This document shows, piece after piece, positions 1-8,364 of a stretch of 14,681 nt of DNA; position 1 is the first letter of the stretch, and the number at the start of each line of letters is the position of its first letter. Under the pieces are notes generated by a model. It made no database searches. It worked only from the letters and a program-made list of their open reading frames with translations, and was not told the origin of the DNA. The position numbers were made by a program, and so were the translations under genes. The DNA is from an uncultured Ruminococcus sp. (lineage in GTDB: Bacteria; Bacillota; Clostridia; Oscillospirales; Ruminococcaceae): contig CALCRR010000069.1 of NCBI GenBank assembly GCA_937894495.1, positions 1 to 14,681 on the forward strand. Reading direction: 5' to 3'.

Positions 1-71
1 AGAAACAGTAGCGTATATATGCCTTTATATAAGAAATTCAATGCTGAAGCTGTTGAAAGGGAACATCGGAA

Positions 72-863
72 ATGAAGAACGAGATAAAGAAAACCGCTAT
101 CGTCACCGGCGCCAGCAGAGGGATCGGGCTGGCTGTTGCAAGGCAGCTGGGCCTTGACGGATACAATGTTGTTATGGTGGCCACAGGCTGCAGGGAGAAG
201 AACTCTGAAGCAATTGCGCATCTGGAGGGTCTTGGGATTGCAGTCGGGTATGTGCAGGCGGACGTGTCGGATCATGACGACAGACTCAGGATAGTCGGGC
301 AAACAGTGGAGATGTTCGGAAGGATAGACGTGCTTGTCAACAACGCAGGCTTCGGCAAGCTGGGAGAGTTCACCCAAGTGCCCCTTGATGATGAGCTGAG
401 AATGATCGACACCAACATCACAGCGCTGCATATCCTCACAAAGCTTTTTTTGAAGGACTTTGTAAAGGCTGACAGGGGGTATATCCTGAACGTTGCGTCC
501 TCGGCGGGGCTTCTCCCGGGGGGACCTCTCATGGCGACCTATTACGCCACAAAGGCATATGTCACCAGCCTTACCAGCGCCATTTACGGGGAGCTCAAAC
601 AGCAGGGCAGCTCGGTGAGCATTTCGGCGCTCTGCCCCGGTCCTGTCGATACGGAGTTCAACTCGGTGGCTAACGCCGTGTTCCCCATCGAGGGCATTGA
701 CGCCAAGCAGTGCGCTGATATCGCAGTCAGGGGAATGTTCTCAAAGGAGCTTATAATTATCCCCGAAACAAGAATGAAGCTGGCTGCCGCCGCCAGCGGT
801 ATTGTGCCCAGAAAGCTGGCTGTTGCGGTAACGGGTCAGCTGCAGTCTGCCAAAAAACAGTAA
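72..863 (+). CDS. Short-chain dehydrogenase/reductase (SDR, COG0300-like)
   Basis: A 263-residue classical SDR, the usual length for the family. The Rossmann nucleotide-binding motif TGASRGIG is at residues 12-19 and an NNAG motif lies near residue 90. The catalytic set fits the classical pattern, with Ser144, Tyr157 and Lys161 (a YxxxK motif). The family catalyses NAD(P)(H)-dependent oxidation or reduction of alcohols and ketones. The substrate cannot be read from the sequence. The stretch after NNAG, including NVASSAGLLPG, resembles the soluble DltE/YqjQ-type dehydrogenases. No signal peptide is visible, so it is probably cytoplasmic. The start is supported by a purine-rich site (GAAAGGG) at 55-61. 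The 71 bases upstream show no promoter I trust, so it may be the last gene of an operon that begins outside the window. A terminator follows at 877-901. Confidence 0.88.
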   Translation: MKNEIKKTAIVTGASRGIGLAVARQLGLDGYNVVMVATGCREKNSEAIAHLEGLGIAVGYVQADVSDHDDRLRIVGQTVEMFGRIDVLVNNAGFGKLGEFTQVPLDDELRMIDTNITALHILTKLFLKDFVKADRGYILNVASSAGLLPGGPLMATYYATKAYVTSLTSAIYGELKQQGSSVSISALCPGPVDTEFNSVANAVFPIEGIDAKQCADIAVRGMFSKELIIIPETRMKLAAAASGIVPRKLAVAVTGQLQSAKKQ

Positions 864-876
864 ATTTATGTGCAAT

Positions 877-901
877 ACTATCCTTACATGGATAGTTTTT
901 G
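877..901 (+). terminator. Intrinsic terminator after the SDR gene
   Basis: ACTATCC (877-883) and GGATAGT (890-896) form a 7-bp stem with a 6-nt loop, followed by a short T-run (896-900). The stem is AT-rich and of modest strength. It lies 14 bases after the SDR stop codon. Confidence 0.65.
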
Positions 902-978
902 CGATATCCCCAATTTTAGTTGTGAAAAATTGTTAGAAGTGCATAAGAAAACGATAACACATTTGTGAAAATAGGTTA

Positions 979-1007
979 TTGAAATTTAAGTTAAAATATT
1001 GTATAAT
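979..1007 (+). promoter_or_regulatory. Sigma-A promoter for the secreted stalk protein
   Basis: A -35 box TTGAAA (979-984) and a -10 box TATAAT (1002-1007) are separated by exactly 17 bp. They match the consensus at 11 of 12 positions. Transcription should start near 1014, giving a leader of about 27 nt. A good ribosome-binding site (AAAGGAAG, 1025-1032) lies 8 bases before the ATG at 1041. A 9-bp direct repeat (TTGTGAAAA at 920-928 and 963-971) lies upstream and is of unknown meaning. Confidence 0.8.
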
Positions 1008-1040
1008 GTATACAACTAATTTAGAAAGGAAGTTTTATAT

Positions 1041-2366
1041 ATGAAACTTAAAAAGATCTTTGCAGGCATGGCTGCTACAGCTATAGCTGCAAGCTGCATG
1101 GCTATTTCAGCTTCTGCTGCTGCGAAAGAGTATAACTTTATTCTCATCACTACCGATATCCCCTATGACTCCATCGAGAAGAGCAAGAAGGCTGAGAATT
1201 ACGGCGAGGTCAAGATCGGCGACAGCGTTGTTTCTCTGAAGGACGTTACACTGAACATCGGCTCACAGTCATTCAGCCTCGGCGATCTGACAGTTGCAAA
1301 GCCCGATGAGGATTACATCTGCTTTGAAGTTATCAACAAGTGGGACAGCGTTTTCCAGTCACCTGTACCTGAGTACACAGTAGCAGGCGAGGGCGATGAG
1401 CTTTCCATCACATTCACTATCGAGGGTCTTAACGGCGCTACCGGTAATGCTGGTATCGCTTTCCAGGTAAATGATACATGGATCTTCCGTAACGGCTACG
1501 GTTCCGATTCTTCCAGCCTTGCACAGGATGCAGCATTCCCTAATGCTATAATCGGTATCGGCGGCGGTCTCGGCTATGACCTTGATGTTCCCGTACAGGA
1601 TGCTCAGATCACAGGCGACGGCACATATACTATTTCTATCGCACAGAGCGGTGTTATTGATTTCAGCACACCCAGCGACGGTCCTGATACACCAAACGGC
1701 GACTTCTTTGATGAAGACGGCAACATTACAGGCAACCACGAGGGCTATAACTGGAACGCAGCTGAGTACGAGGCAGAGCAGCGTCCTATAGAGGACGGCG
1801 GCGATGACAGCCAGGGCGGCGATGACAGCCAGGGCGGCAGCACAGGTACTGACGACAGCCAGAGCGGCGGCGACAGCACAGGCACAGACGACAGCAAGGG
1901 CGGCGCAGACGCATCTTCGGGCGGCACGACCGACACAGGTTCTGCTGACGGTTCTTCAAGCACCGATGGTTCTGCAGGCGGCGCAGCAAGCGGCGATGCT
2001 TCAGCTGACGGTTCAGCAAGCGGCGACAGCAAGTCTGCTGACGGCACAGGCGCAACCGGTACAGACAGCAAGACAGATGACAAGAGCAGCGATTCTAAGG
2101 ATTCGGGCAGCAGCTCAACTAAGGATTCGGGCAGCAGCTCGTCTTCAGGTTCAAGCAGCTCATCTTCCGGCAAGTCTTCATCAGGCAGCGGTTCTTCCGC
2201 AAGCGGTTCTGCTTCAAGCGGTTCTTCTGCATCAGGCACAGGCTCAACAGCTTCCGATGCTACTGACGTAGACAACACAAACTCCGCTACAGGCGCTACT
2301 GAGGGTCTTGCACTTGCAGGTCTTGCTATAGCAGGTACAATTGCTATCGCTTCCAAGAGAAAGTAA
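1041..2366 (+). CDS. Secreted surface protein with Ser/Gly/Asp-rich stalk and degenerate sorting signal
   Basis: A 441-residue exported protein that I do not recognise. Residues 1-27 form a signal peptide with a Lys start, a hydrophobic Ala-rich core and an ASA cleavage-type site. Residues about 28-240 form a folded-looking domain rich in Gly, Asp and beta-prone segments. It may be a beta-sandwich or carbohydrate-binding-like module, but no family motif is certain. Residues about 253-410 are low complexity: DDSQGG repeats, then long Ser/Gly/Asp/Thr tracts, typical of a stalk crossing the cell wall. The C-terminus has NSATG at 414-418, a hydrophobic Ala/Gly/Leu/Ile segment and the tail SKRK. 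This is the layout of a sortase substrate, but the Pro of an xPxTG motif is replaced by Ser. It could be wall-attached, or simply held in the membrane by the C-terminal helix. It is a single transcription unit with its own promoter and terminator. Confidence 0.75.
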   Translation: MKLKKIFAGMAATAIAASCMAISASAAAKEYNFILITTDIPYDSIEKSKKAENYGEVKIGDSVVSLKDVTLNIGSQSFSLGDLTVAKPDEDYICFEVINKWDSVFQSPVPEYTVAGEGDELSITFTIEGLNGATGNAGIAFQVNDTWIFRNGYGSDSSSLAQDAAFPNAIIGIGGGLGYDLDVPVQDAQITGDGTYTISIAQSGVIDFSTPSDGPDTPNGDFFDEDGNITGNHEGYNWNAAEYEAEQRPIEDGGDDSQGGDDSQGGSTGTDDSQSGGDSTGTDDSKGGADASSGGTTDTGSADGSSSTDGSAGGAASGDASADGSASGDSKSADGTGATGTDSKTDDKSSDSKDSGSSSTKDSGSSSSSGSSSSSSGKSSSGSGSSASGSASSGSSASGTGSTASDATDVDNTNSATGATEGLALAGLAIAGTIAIASKRK

Positions 2367-2400
2367 TTTAAGCTTAACGATAGTTAAATACAAGTTTACT

Positions 2401-2430
2401 AAGGGACTTCCGTGGGGGAGTCCCTTTTCT
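2401..2430 (+). terminator. Intrinsic terminator after the stalk protein
   Basis: AAGGGACT (2401-2408) pairs perfectly with AGTCCCTT (2419-2426) around a 10-nt loop, and T-rich sequence follows. It begins 34 bases after the stop codon. Confidence 0.85.
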
Positions 2431-2462
2431 TGTAAAAAATCAAAAAAATTATTAAAAACCAC

Positions 2463-2491
2463 TAGACAAAACCAAATAAATATTGTATAAT
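2463..2491 (+). promoter_or_regulatory. Sigma-A promoter for the rsmD-coaD operon
   Basis: TAGACA (2463-2468, 5 of 6 to consensus) and TATAAT (2486-2491) are spaced by 17 bp. The predicted start near 2498 leaves a short leader. The site AGGAG (2508-2512) lies 7 bases before the rsmD ATG at 2520. Confidence 0.75.
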
Positions 2492-2519
2492 TGATTTATA
2501 ACTGATTAGGAGTTTTTTT

Positions 2520-3071
2520 ATGAGAGTTATTACAGGCTCATGCAGAGGTAAAAAGCTTAAAACACTTGATACTTTTGATACAAGACCTACCACCGATATG
2601 GTAAAGGAGGCTGTTTTTTCTGCAATACAGTTTGATGTGCCCGGCGCTGCCGTGCTAGATCTGTTCGCAGGAAGCGGTCAGTTGGGTATCGAGGCGCTGA
2701 GCAGAGGGGCTTCTCACTGCGTTTTTGTGGACAGCAACCCCTCGGCAGTCAGCGTTATTAAGGAGAATTTATCCGACTGCAAGCTGGTGAAAGAGTCGAG
2801 AGTGCTGAATATGGACAGCTTTGATTACCTCAAAACTGCAAAAAAGGGCTTTGATATCGTCCTGCTGGACCCTCCCTACAATAAAGGCACGCTGCAAAAG
2901 GTGCTGCCTGCGCTGGCAGATATGCTGGGTCAGGGCGCTATAGTTGTGTGCGAGCATGAGAGGGAGCTCACCCTTGATGAAGAGTACGGCAGACTTAAAC
3001 AGCATAAAAGATATAAATACGGCAAGATCGCAGTAACTATTTTTAAAATACCGTCAGAGGGAGATCAGTGA
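2520..3071 (+). CDS. rsmD: 16S rRNA (guanine(966)-N(2))-methyltransferase RsmD
   Basis: This 183-residue protein is of normal RsmD length. The family transfers a methyl group from S-adenosylmethionine to N2 of G966 of 16S rRNA during 30S subunit assembly in the cytoplasm. It opens with the family N-terminus MRVITGSCRGKKL. It then has the TRPTTDMVKEAVF region, the SAM-binding motif I DLFAGSG (residues 47-53) and the catalytic N6/N2-methylase signature DPPY (117-120). The stop codon is 1 base before the coaD start, and this order (rsmD then coaD) is common in Bacillota. The start is fixed by AGGAG at 2508-2512. Confidence 0.95.
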   Translation: MRVITGSCRGKKLKTLDTFDTRPTTDMVKEAVFSAIQFDVPGAAVLDLFAGSGQLGIEALSRGASHCVFVDSNPSAVSVIKENLSDCKLVKESRVLNMDSFDYLKTAKKGFDIVLLDPPYNKGTLQKVLPALADMLGQGAIVVCEHERELTLDEEYGRLKQHKRYKYGKIAVTIFKIPSEGDQ

Positions 3072-3072
3072 T

Positions 3073-3570
3073 ATGAAGACCGCAGTTTGCCCCGGAAGCT
3101 TTGACCCCGTTACACTGGGTCATCTGGATATAATCAACAGAGCTGCCAAGCTTTTTGATAAGGTCATCGTGCTGGTGTCCTTCAATAAAAGCAAAAGCAA
3201 GGCTTGTTTTTCCACCAAGGAAAGAATGGAAATGATAATCGCTGTCACAGGGCATTTGGATAACGTGGTGGTGGACTGCTATGACGGTCTGCTGGCTGAT
3301 TATCTTCAGATGACAGGGGCTGAGGTCATAGTCAAGGGTCTCAGGGCGGTATCTGACTTTGAGTATGAGTTCCAGATGGCGCTTGCCAACAAAAAGCTTT
3401 ACAGCAATGCCGAGACGGTGTTCCTCACCACCGCGGGGGAGAATATGTTCCTTTCCTCCAGCGTGGTCAAGGAGATCGCAAGCTTCGGCGGAGATATTGA
3501 GGACTTTGTGCCGGGAGAAATTCTCGATACGATAAAAAACAGACTTTATAAGCCTGAAGAAAATATATGA
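3073..3570 (+). CDS. coaD: Phosphopantetheine adenylyltransferase (CoaD/PPAT)
   Basis: This enzyme catalyses the penultimate step of coenzyme A synthesis: 4'-phosphopantetheine plus ATP gives dephospho-CoA and pyrophosphate. The 165 residues match the bacterial family length. The nucleotidyltransferase signature GSFDPVTLGH covers residues 8-17, with the (T/H)xGH motif as T14-L-G-H17. The second motif, normally ISSTxVRE, reads LSSSVVKE with Ser128-Ser130 and Lys133. The segment VIVKGLRAVSDFEYEFQMA is typical of the family. It is translationally linked to rsmD, with 1 base between stop and start and a ribosome-binding site (AGGGAG, 3058-3063) inside the rsmD end. It is presumably cotranscribed from the promoter at 2463-2491. 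Confidence 0.96.
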   Translation: MKTAVCPGSFDPVTLGHLDIINRAAKLFDKVIVLVSFNKSKSKACFSTKERMEMIIAVTGHLDNVVVDCYDGLLADYLQMTGAEVIVKGLRAVSDFEYEFQMALANKKLYSNAETVFLTTAGENMFLSSSVVKEIASFGGDIEDFVPGEILDTIKNRLYKPEENI

Positions 3571-3585
3571 AAGGACGTAGTTATA

Positions 3586-4137
3586 ATGAGTGAAAACAAG
3601 ACAGCTAAGTCAAGGGAAGCACTGCCCCTTGAGCAGATACTTCTGAAAATAGACGAGGCGATCGACAACGGTTCGGCAGTTCCTTTTTCCAACAAGAAAA
3701 TGGTAGATGCAGACCAGATGCACGAGTTCGTTGACGAGATAAGGATAAATATCCCTACCGAGATCAAGCGTGCCAAGGATATGGAGAGCCAGAAAAAGAC
3801 CATTCTCGAAAATGCCCAGAAGGAGGCTGACGATATAGTAGCCAAGGCTAAGCAGCAGGCTGACTCTATCGTGGCTGAGGCTCAGGCAGAGGCTGACAGA
3901 CTTGTATCCCAGCAGGAGATCATCGGCAGAGCTAACGAGTATGCTCAGGCACAGGCTGAGAGAGCTAACCAGGAGGCTGCCGATATCGTTAATCAGGCAA
4001 GAGAGAAGGAGCTGGCTATCAGAGAGGCTATGGTATCAAATATCAATTCTTCCCTTACCGAGGCTGCGGCTATACTTGCCAAGAACCTGGAGGCTGTTAA
4101 TAATACCAGAGATGCAATTTCCAGAATAAGTGAATAA
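3586..4137 (+). CDS. Coiled-coil protein of unknown function downstream of coaD
   Basis: This is a 183-residue hydrophilic protein with no signal peptide or membrane segment. The N-terminus contains ALPLEQILLKIDEAIDNG followed by VPFSNKKMVDADQM, a conserved-looking pattern. Residues about 60-165 are Ala/Glu/Gln/Lys-rich and read as a long coiled coil with repeated EAxxIVxxA units. Such proteins are often labelled as V/F-type ATPase subunit-like or DivIVA-like only because of the coiled coil. I see no evidence for either role. It starts 15 bases after coaD with AAAGGA at 3570-3575, so it is probably the third gene of the rsmD-coaD operon. A cytoplasmic scaffold or cell-division helper is possible but is inference. 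Confidence 0.8.
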   Translation: MSENKTAKSREALPLEQILLKIDEAIDNGSAVPFSNKKMVDADQMHEFVDEIRINIPTEIKRAKDMESQKKTILENAQKEADDIVAKAKQQADSIVAEAQAEADRLVSQQEIIGRANEYAQAQAERANQEAADIVNQAREKELAIREAMVSNINSSLTEAAAILAKNLEAVNNTRDAISRISE

Positions 4138-4142
4138 TTTAC

Positions 4143-4180
4143 AGGAGCTGGGGCTTACAAGGGCTCGCAGCTCCTTTTTG
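4143..4180 (+). terminator. Intrinsic terminator of the rsmD-coaD operon
   Basis: AGGAGCTG (4143-4150) pairs with CAGCTCCT (4168-4175) and is followed by a T-run to 4179. It lies 5 bases after the coiled-coil gene. Confidence 0.85.
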
Positions 4181-4230
4181 CGTTTCGGGCAGGAGCTTGA
4201 AAAAAGTGTGTATTTGTTACCTTTTTGTAG

Positions 4231-4259
4231 TTGACAATGTTTTGACGATGTAATATAAT
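4231..4259 (+). promoter_or_regulatory. Perfect consensus sigma-A promoter for the S8 protease
   Basis: TTGACA (4231-4236) and TATAAT (4254-4259) are separated by 17 bp, an exact match to the vegetative consensus. Start is expected near 4266, giving a leader of about 40 nt to the ATG at 4307. The ribosome-binding site is GAAGGG at 4296-4301. No operator-like dyad overlaps it. Confidence 0.88.
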
Positions 4260-4306
4260 GATAATAGCATTTGTCCATTAAAAATAAAGAATAAAGAAGG
4301 GTCGAG

Positions 4307-7300
4307 ATGAAGAAAGGAATTATGAGGAAGCTCAGCGCTGCGGCAGCTTTCGCCTTCATGTATTCAAACGTGTTGGTGGCAAGCGGCGTTGATGTGAGAC
4401 AGTTCAAAAGGTATGACCAGAATGAGCTCGTTCCGGTCATTGTCACCGTAAAGGGTGACGGCGTGCTGGCAGCTGATGGCGCAGCCGTGGAGGGTACAGA
4501 ATTTCTGGAGACCTCAGAAGGCAGACAGCTCACTGCCGAAAATGAGCAGACACAAAAGCTGGCTGAAAATTATATCGAAAGCTTTTTCCCCCAGTTTGAA
4601 GCCGAGTACAGCTATACTGCGCTGACCAACGGCTTCTCATGCAAAATACCCGAGGAGCTTATCGACGATGTTGAAAGCTGCCCCCAGGTGGTCAGCGTCC
4701 ACAGGGTCAATACCTATAAAGCTCCCGAGCTTTACGAGGCACCCAGCCTGGGAGGACTGCAAACCTATTATGAGAGCACAGGCTCACACGGTGAGGGCGA
4801 GGTCATCGCCGTTATCGACACCGAGCTTGATGTAAGCCACCCTATGTTCACAGCTATAGACGACAAGGATATAAGCTTGACAAAGGCTGATATCGAAGAA
4901 GCCGTCAGGGACAAAAAGCTCAGTATAGATATTGACCCCGATCAGGCATATCTCAGCAGCAAGCTGCCCTATGTTGTGAACTACTGCGAAGATCAGGAAA
5001 GGTATAACGTTGCTACCCAGGACGACTACCACGGCACCCACGTAAGCGGTATAGCAGCAGGTGATGCCTGCAACTACAACGGCGAGGATATATCAGGTAT
5101 CGCCAGTGACGCACAGCTGGTGTTCATGAGGGTATTCGGCTTTGATGAAGACCTGGGTATGTACATAGTTGACGACGCTGTGGCAGCGGCTGCTATCGAG
5201 GACGCTGTAAAGCTCAATTGTACCGTGGTGAACCTCAGCATGGGTATGGACAGCGAGGCTATAAACGATCCGTTCTATGCCCCTGTTTTTGAGGCGGCAG
5301 AAAACGCAGGCGTGGTCATCTGCGCTGCGGCAGGCAATGAGGCTGACGGCGTTTTCACCCCCGGCATCAATACCTCTGAAAATGTTGACCGCTCCACCGT
5401 AAACCACCCCTCTACCTATCCGTCGGTATTCTCGGTGGCGTCGGCTGATAACGGCTATATCAATGCAGGCACAATGTTCCTGATAAACAGTAATTCGTCA
5501 CGCTCAGACTCCGGCATTCCGTATATGGACGGCAGCAATGAGCTCTTTGAAAGCTGCTTCACTGTTGATGATATGGGTGAGTATGAGAATATGGAATACG
5601 TCTATTGCGGACTGGGTATGCCCGATGATTTTGACAATGTCGATGTCAGCGGCAAGATAGCTCTCTGCGACAGGGGCGAGAACACCTTTGCTGAAAAGTG
5701 CTTTAATGCTATGGTCGCAGATGCGGTGGGAGTTATCATCTGCGATAATATTGAGGAGGAACTTATCTCTATCGAGACTGACTATCTGCCAGCCTGCCTT
5801 GTCTCAGAGGCTGACGGCGAGATACTGAAAAACGCCGATGAAAAGCTGCTGTGGGTAAGCAGGGCAGGCGGGGTGTACCAGAGGATCCCTGTACCCTCAA
5901 AGGTCAGCGATTTTACCTCATACGGTACTGATGAAACACTTTCGATAAAGCCTGAGATCACAGGCATAGGCGGCAATGTTACCTCTGCCGACTATAACTA
6001 CGTCTACTCCAGCATGAGCGGAACATCTATGGCTACACCCTATCTGGCAGGCTGCGTTGCGCTTATGAGCGAGTATATGAAGAAAAACGATATCGACCTG
6101 ACAGGGTATGACAAAGTAAAGTTTATCAAAAATATCCTGATGAACTCCGCCGTTCCCTTTGATGATTACGGCACTTATGTGAGCCCCAGGCGTCAGGGTG
6201 CAGGACTTGTCAGCATGGCTAATATGCTGGACGATAAGGTGCTTATGACAGGCACTGACGGTCTTGCAAAGATAGAGCTTAAAGATAAGCTTACTGATAA
6301 CTTCGGCTTTGATGTTACACTGACAAACCTTAGTGACAAGGACGTAACCTTTAAGGAAGCCTACCTTCTTCTCACTACCGATAATACTGTTTATTTTGAT
6401 GAAAAGGACGCATATATCCTTACCGACGAGACCCCCCTTGGCTGCACGGCAGATGTATCGTCACTGCTCAGCATCAAGGGCAATGAGGTGCGCACAGAGC
6501 ACATTGATGTTTCGCTTTACCCAAGTCAGGTATCCGGACTCAAAGAAAAATTTCCATACGGCTTCTTTGTTGAGGGCTACCTTATGCTCAGCGGTGCTGA
6601 TAATTGCTGCGATATCTCAATACCCGTTCTGGGCTTCTACGGCGACTGGACAGCAGTGCCAATATTCGACCGCCCCATGATGGACGAGGCTGGCAGCGTA
6701 ACAGGCGCCCAGCTGCCCTTTACTTACCTGGGCGGCGCATCTGTACCCCTTGATATCTCATTCTCAGGCATGGCAAATCTCCTTAATATAATGATGAGCG
6801 CCTTTGACTTCGGCGATGACATGACAGACGGAACTGATGAAACAGGTGACGAAGAGGGCGGCATGGACGAGATCACCACTGATGATGAGGACATGGGCGA
6901 GACCGATGTTGAGATCGAGATAGGCGAAGGCGACGGCGACGGCGAGGAAGTCGAGATAGACCTCTCAGACCTTGGCGGTGCATTCAGCGGTCTTGAAGAA
7001 CTGTTTGACGAGGACACCCTCAATGCACTTATCAACAAGGATTACTACATCTCACCCAACGGCGATTATGTGGGCGACGATCTGTACTATATGTTTACCC
7101 TGCTGAGAGAGGCGACCATAACAGGCATAAAGGTTTATGACGAAAACGGTGCTCTGGCGGCTGAGCCTGTAATTGAGGGCAATTATGAAAGATATGCCAG
7201 CAGTTTCTGCTCAACTATGGATCTTTCAGGGCTGCCCGAGGGCAGGTATAAGGGCGTTATACAGGGCTACATCAATTACCCCGGCGCTTCCGATGCTCCC

Positions 7301-8296
7301 CAGTCTATGAGCTTTGATTTCAACATCGACAACACCTATCCCGAGATACACGATGTTAAGGTCAGCGAGAAGGACGGCAGAAAGATAGTATCCTTTGAGG
7401 TCAGTGACGACCATCTTGACGCACTTTATGTGCTGGGCAGCGGTCACGGCGGCGAGGTCGGCGTTTATGACCCCAAGAACCCCGCTAAGTCAGGCATCAA
7501 GCCCGAGATACTGACGGACGTTATCACAATGTTCGGCATGATGACAGGTCAGGTAGGCATGGATATATTTGATATCTCAAAGTCGCTGCCTGTTACACAG
7601 TATATCTCCGACTTTGCCTATGCAGAGGAGGACGAGCCCGACACATCAGGCGTTGACTTTGTTGATATAATCCCTGCAAAGCTCAATGATGAGGGCAGGT
7701 TCGTGGTTGAGTATGATGTTACTGACCTGGATACATACAGCTTCTCATTTGTTGATAAGGCTTACAACACATCGGTATATGCCAACGGTGCGCCTATAGT
7801 TGCAGTTATCAAGCAGCATGAGGCAGTCAAAGTGGGCGAAAAGCTCACCCTTGAAAAGCCAAAGGTGACCGGCGAGAATATAGTGAACCAGTGCTGGCAG
7901 GTAAGCTTTGACGGCGAGAACTGGAGCACCTTCGACCCTGAGACTGAAATGACTATGGAGTATAACGGCGCGTTCCTCAGATACTTTGCTGAGAACAGCG
8001 AGGGCTTCGGCATAAGCAACACTGTTACCATAACAGTTTATGAGCAGAATGTAAGACCCAAGCCTGCACCTAACACCATGAAGCCAAAGTCGCAGGACAC
8101 CACCCCCAAGAGCTCTCCCGAGACTACTCCCGAGGAGACGGCTAAGGATAATAATAATGAAACCACCGTACAGGCAGCAGGCGCAGCAACGGCTAACCCC
8201 AACACAGGCGCAGCCGCAGCAGCAGGCGCAGCAGCCGCAGCACTGGGCATAGTGATCTTCACAGGTAAGGAGACCCATAAGCGCAGGCGCAGATAG
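4307..8296 (+). CDS. Cell-wall-anchored subtilisin-like serine protease (S8; lactocepin/C5a-peptidase type)
   Basis: A 1329-residue exported protease. Residues 1-27 are a signal peptide. Residues about 41-145 resemble an inhibitor-I9 propeptide. The S8 domain has Asp171 in AVIDTELD, His242 in DDYHGTHVSG, oxyanion Asn344 in AAAGNE and nucleophile Ser574 in MSGTSMATP, so the triad is intact. Between Asn344 and Ser574 lies a protease-associated (PA) insert with SGKIALCDRG. This is the layout of the cell-envelope proteases (lactocepin, C5a peptidase). Residues about 640-1240 look like Fn3-type beta domains, including SPNGDYVGDD. They are broken by a very acidic stretch at residues 834-888, mostly Asp, Glu and Gly. 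A Pro/Thr/Glu-rich linker leads to NPNTG (1297-1301), an Ala-rich helix and an Arg-rich tail, a sortase-type wall anchor. It likely degrades extracellular protein to peptides. Monocistronic. Confidence 0.92.
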   Translation: MKKGIMRKLSAAAAFAFMYSNVLVASGVDVRQFKRYDQNELVPVIVTVKGDGVLAADGAAVEGTEFLETSEGRQLTAENEQTQKLAENYIESFFPQFEAEYSYTALTNGFSCKIPEELIDDVESCPQVVSVHRVNTYKAPELYEAPSLGGLQTYYESTGSHGEGEVIAVIDTELDVSHPMFTAIDDKDISLTKADIEEAVRDKKLSIDIDPDQAYLSSKLPYVVNYCEDQERYNVATQDDYHGTHVSGIAAGDACNYNGEDISGIASDAQLVFMRVFGFDEDLGMYIVDDAVAAAAIEDAVKLNCTVVNLSMGMDSEAINDPFYAPVFEAAENAGVVICAAAGNEADGVFTPGINTSENVDRSTVNHPSTYPSVFSVASADNGYINAGTMFLINSNSSRSDSGIPYMDGSNELFESCFTVDDMGEYENMEYVYCGLGMPDDFDNVDVSGKIALCDRGENTFAEKCFNAMVADAVGVIICDNIEEELISIETDYLPACLVSEADGEILKNADEKLLWVSRAGGVYQRIPVPSKVSDFTSYGTDETLSIKPEITGIGGNVTSADYNYVYSSMSGTSMATPYLAGCVALMSEYMKKNDIDLTGYDKVKFIKNILMNSAVPFDDYGTYVSPRRQGAGLVSMANMLDDKVLMTGTDGLAKIELKDKLTDNFGFDVTLTNLSDKDVTFKEAYLLLTTDNTVYFDEKDAYILTDETPLGCTADVSSLLSIKGNEVRTEHIDVSLYPSQVSGLKEKFPYGFFVEGYLMLSGADNCCDISIPVLGFYGDWTAVPIFDRPMMDEAGSVTGAQLPFTYLGGASVPLDISFSGMANLLNIMMSAFDFGDDMTDGTDETGDEEGGMDEITTDDEDMGETDVEIEIGEGDGDGEEVEIDLSDLGGAFSGLEELFDEDTLNALINKDYYISPNGDYVGDDLYYMFTLLREATITGIKVYDENGALAAEPVIEGNYERYASSFCSTMDLSGLPEGRYKGVIQGYINYPGASDAPQSMSFDFNIDNTYPEIHDVKVSEKDGRKIVSFEVSDDHLDALYVLGSGHGGEVGVYDPKNPAKSGIKPEILTDVITMFGMMTGQVGMDIFDISKSLPVTQYISDFAYAEEDEPDTSGVDFVDIIPAKLNDEGRFVVEYDVTDLDTYSFSFVDKAYNTSVYANGAPIVAVIKQHEAVKVGEKLTLEKPKVTGENIVNQCWQVSFDGENWSTFDPETEMTMEYNGAFLRYFAENSEGFGISNTVTITVYEQNVRPKPAPNTMKPKSQDTTPKSSPETTPEETAKDNNNETTVQAAGAATANPNTGAAAAAGAAAAALGIVIFTGKETHKRRRR

Positions 8297-8309
8297 TATG
8301 TGGTAATTT

Positions 8310-8349
8310 AAGGCACTTTTGCTGAGAGATCGGCAAAAGTGCCTTTTTT
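8310..8349 (+). terminator. Strong intrinsic terminator after the S8 protease
   Basis: A perfect 13-bp stem (8310-8322 with 8333-8345) with a 10-nt loop, followed by TTTTTT ending at 8349. It closes the plus-strand protease unit. Confidence 0.92.
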
Positions 8350-8364
8350 GCTGCATAGGGTAAC

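Noticed and set aside
1745..2356. 203-codon antisense frame rich in Glu, Pro, Leu and Ala
   Set aside because: It is the complement of the repetitive Ser/Gly/Asp stalk coding region. The open frame follows from codon bias, and there is no promoter or ribosome-binding site.
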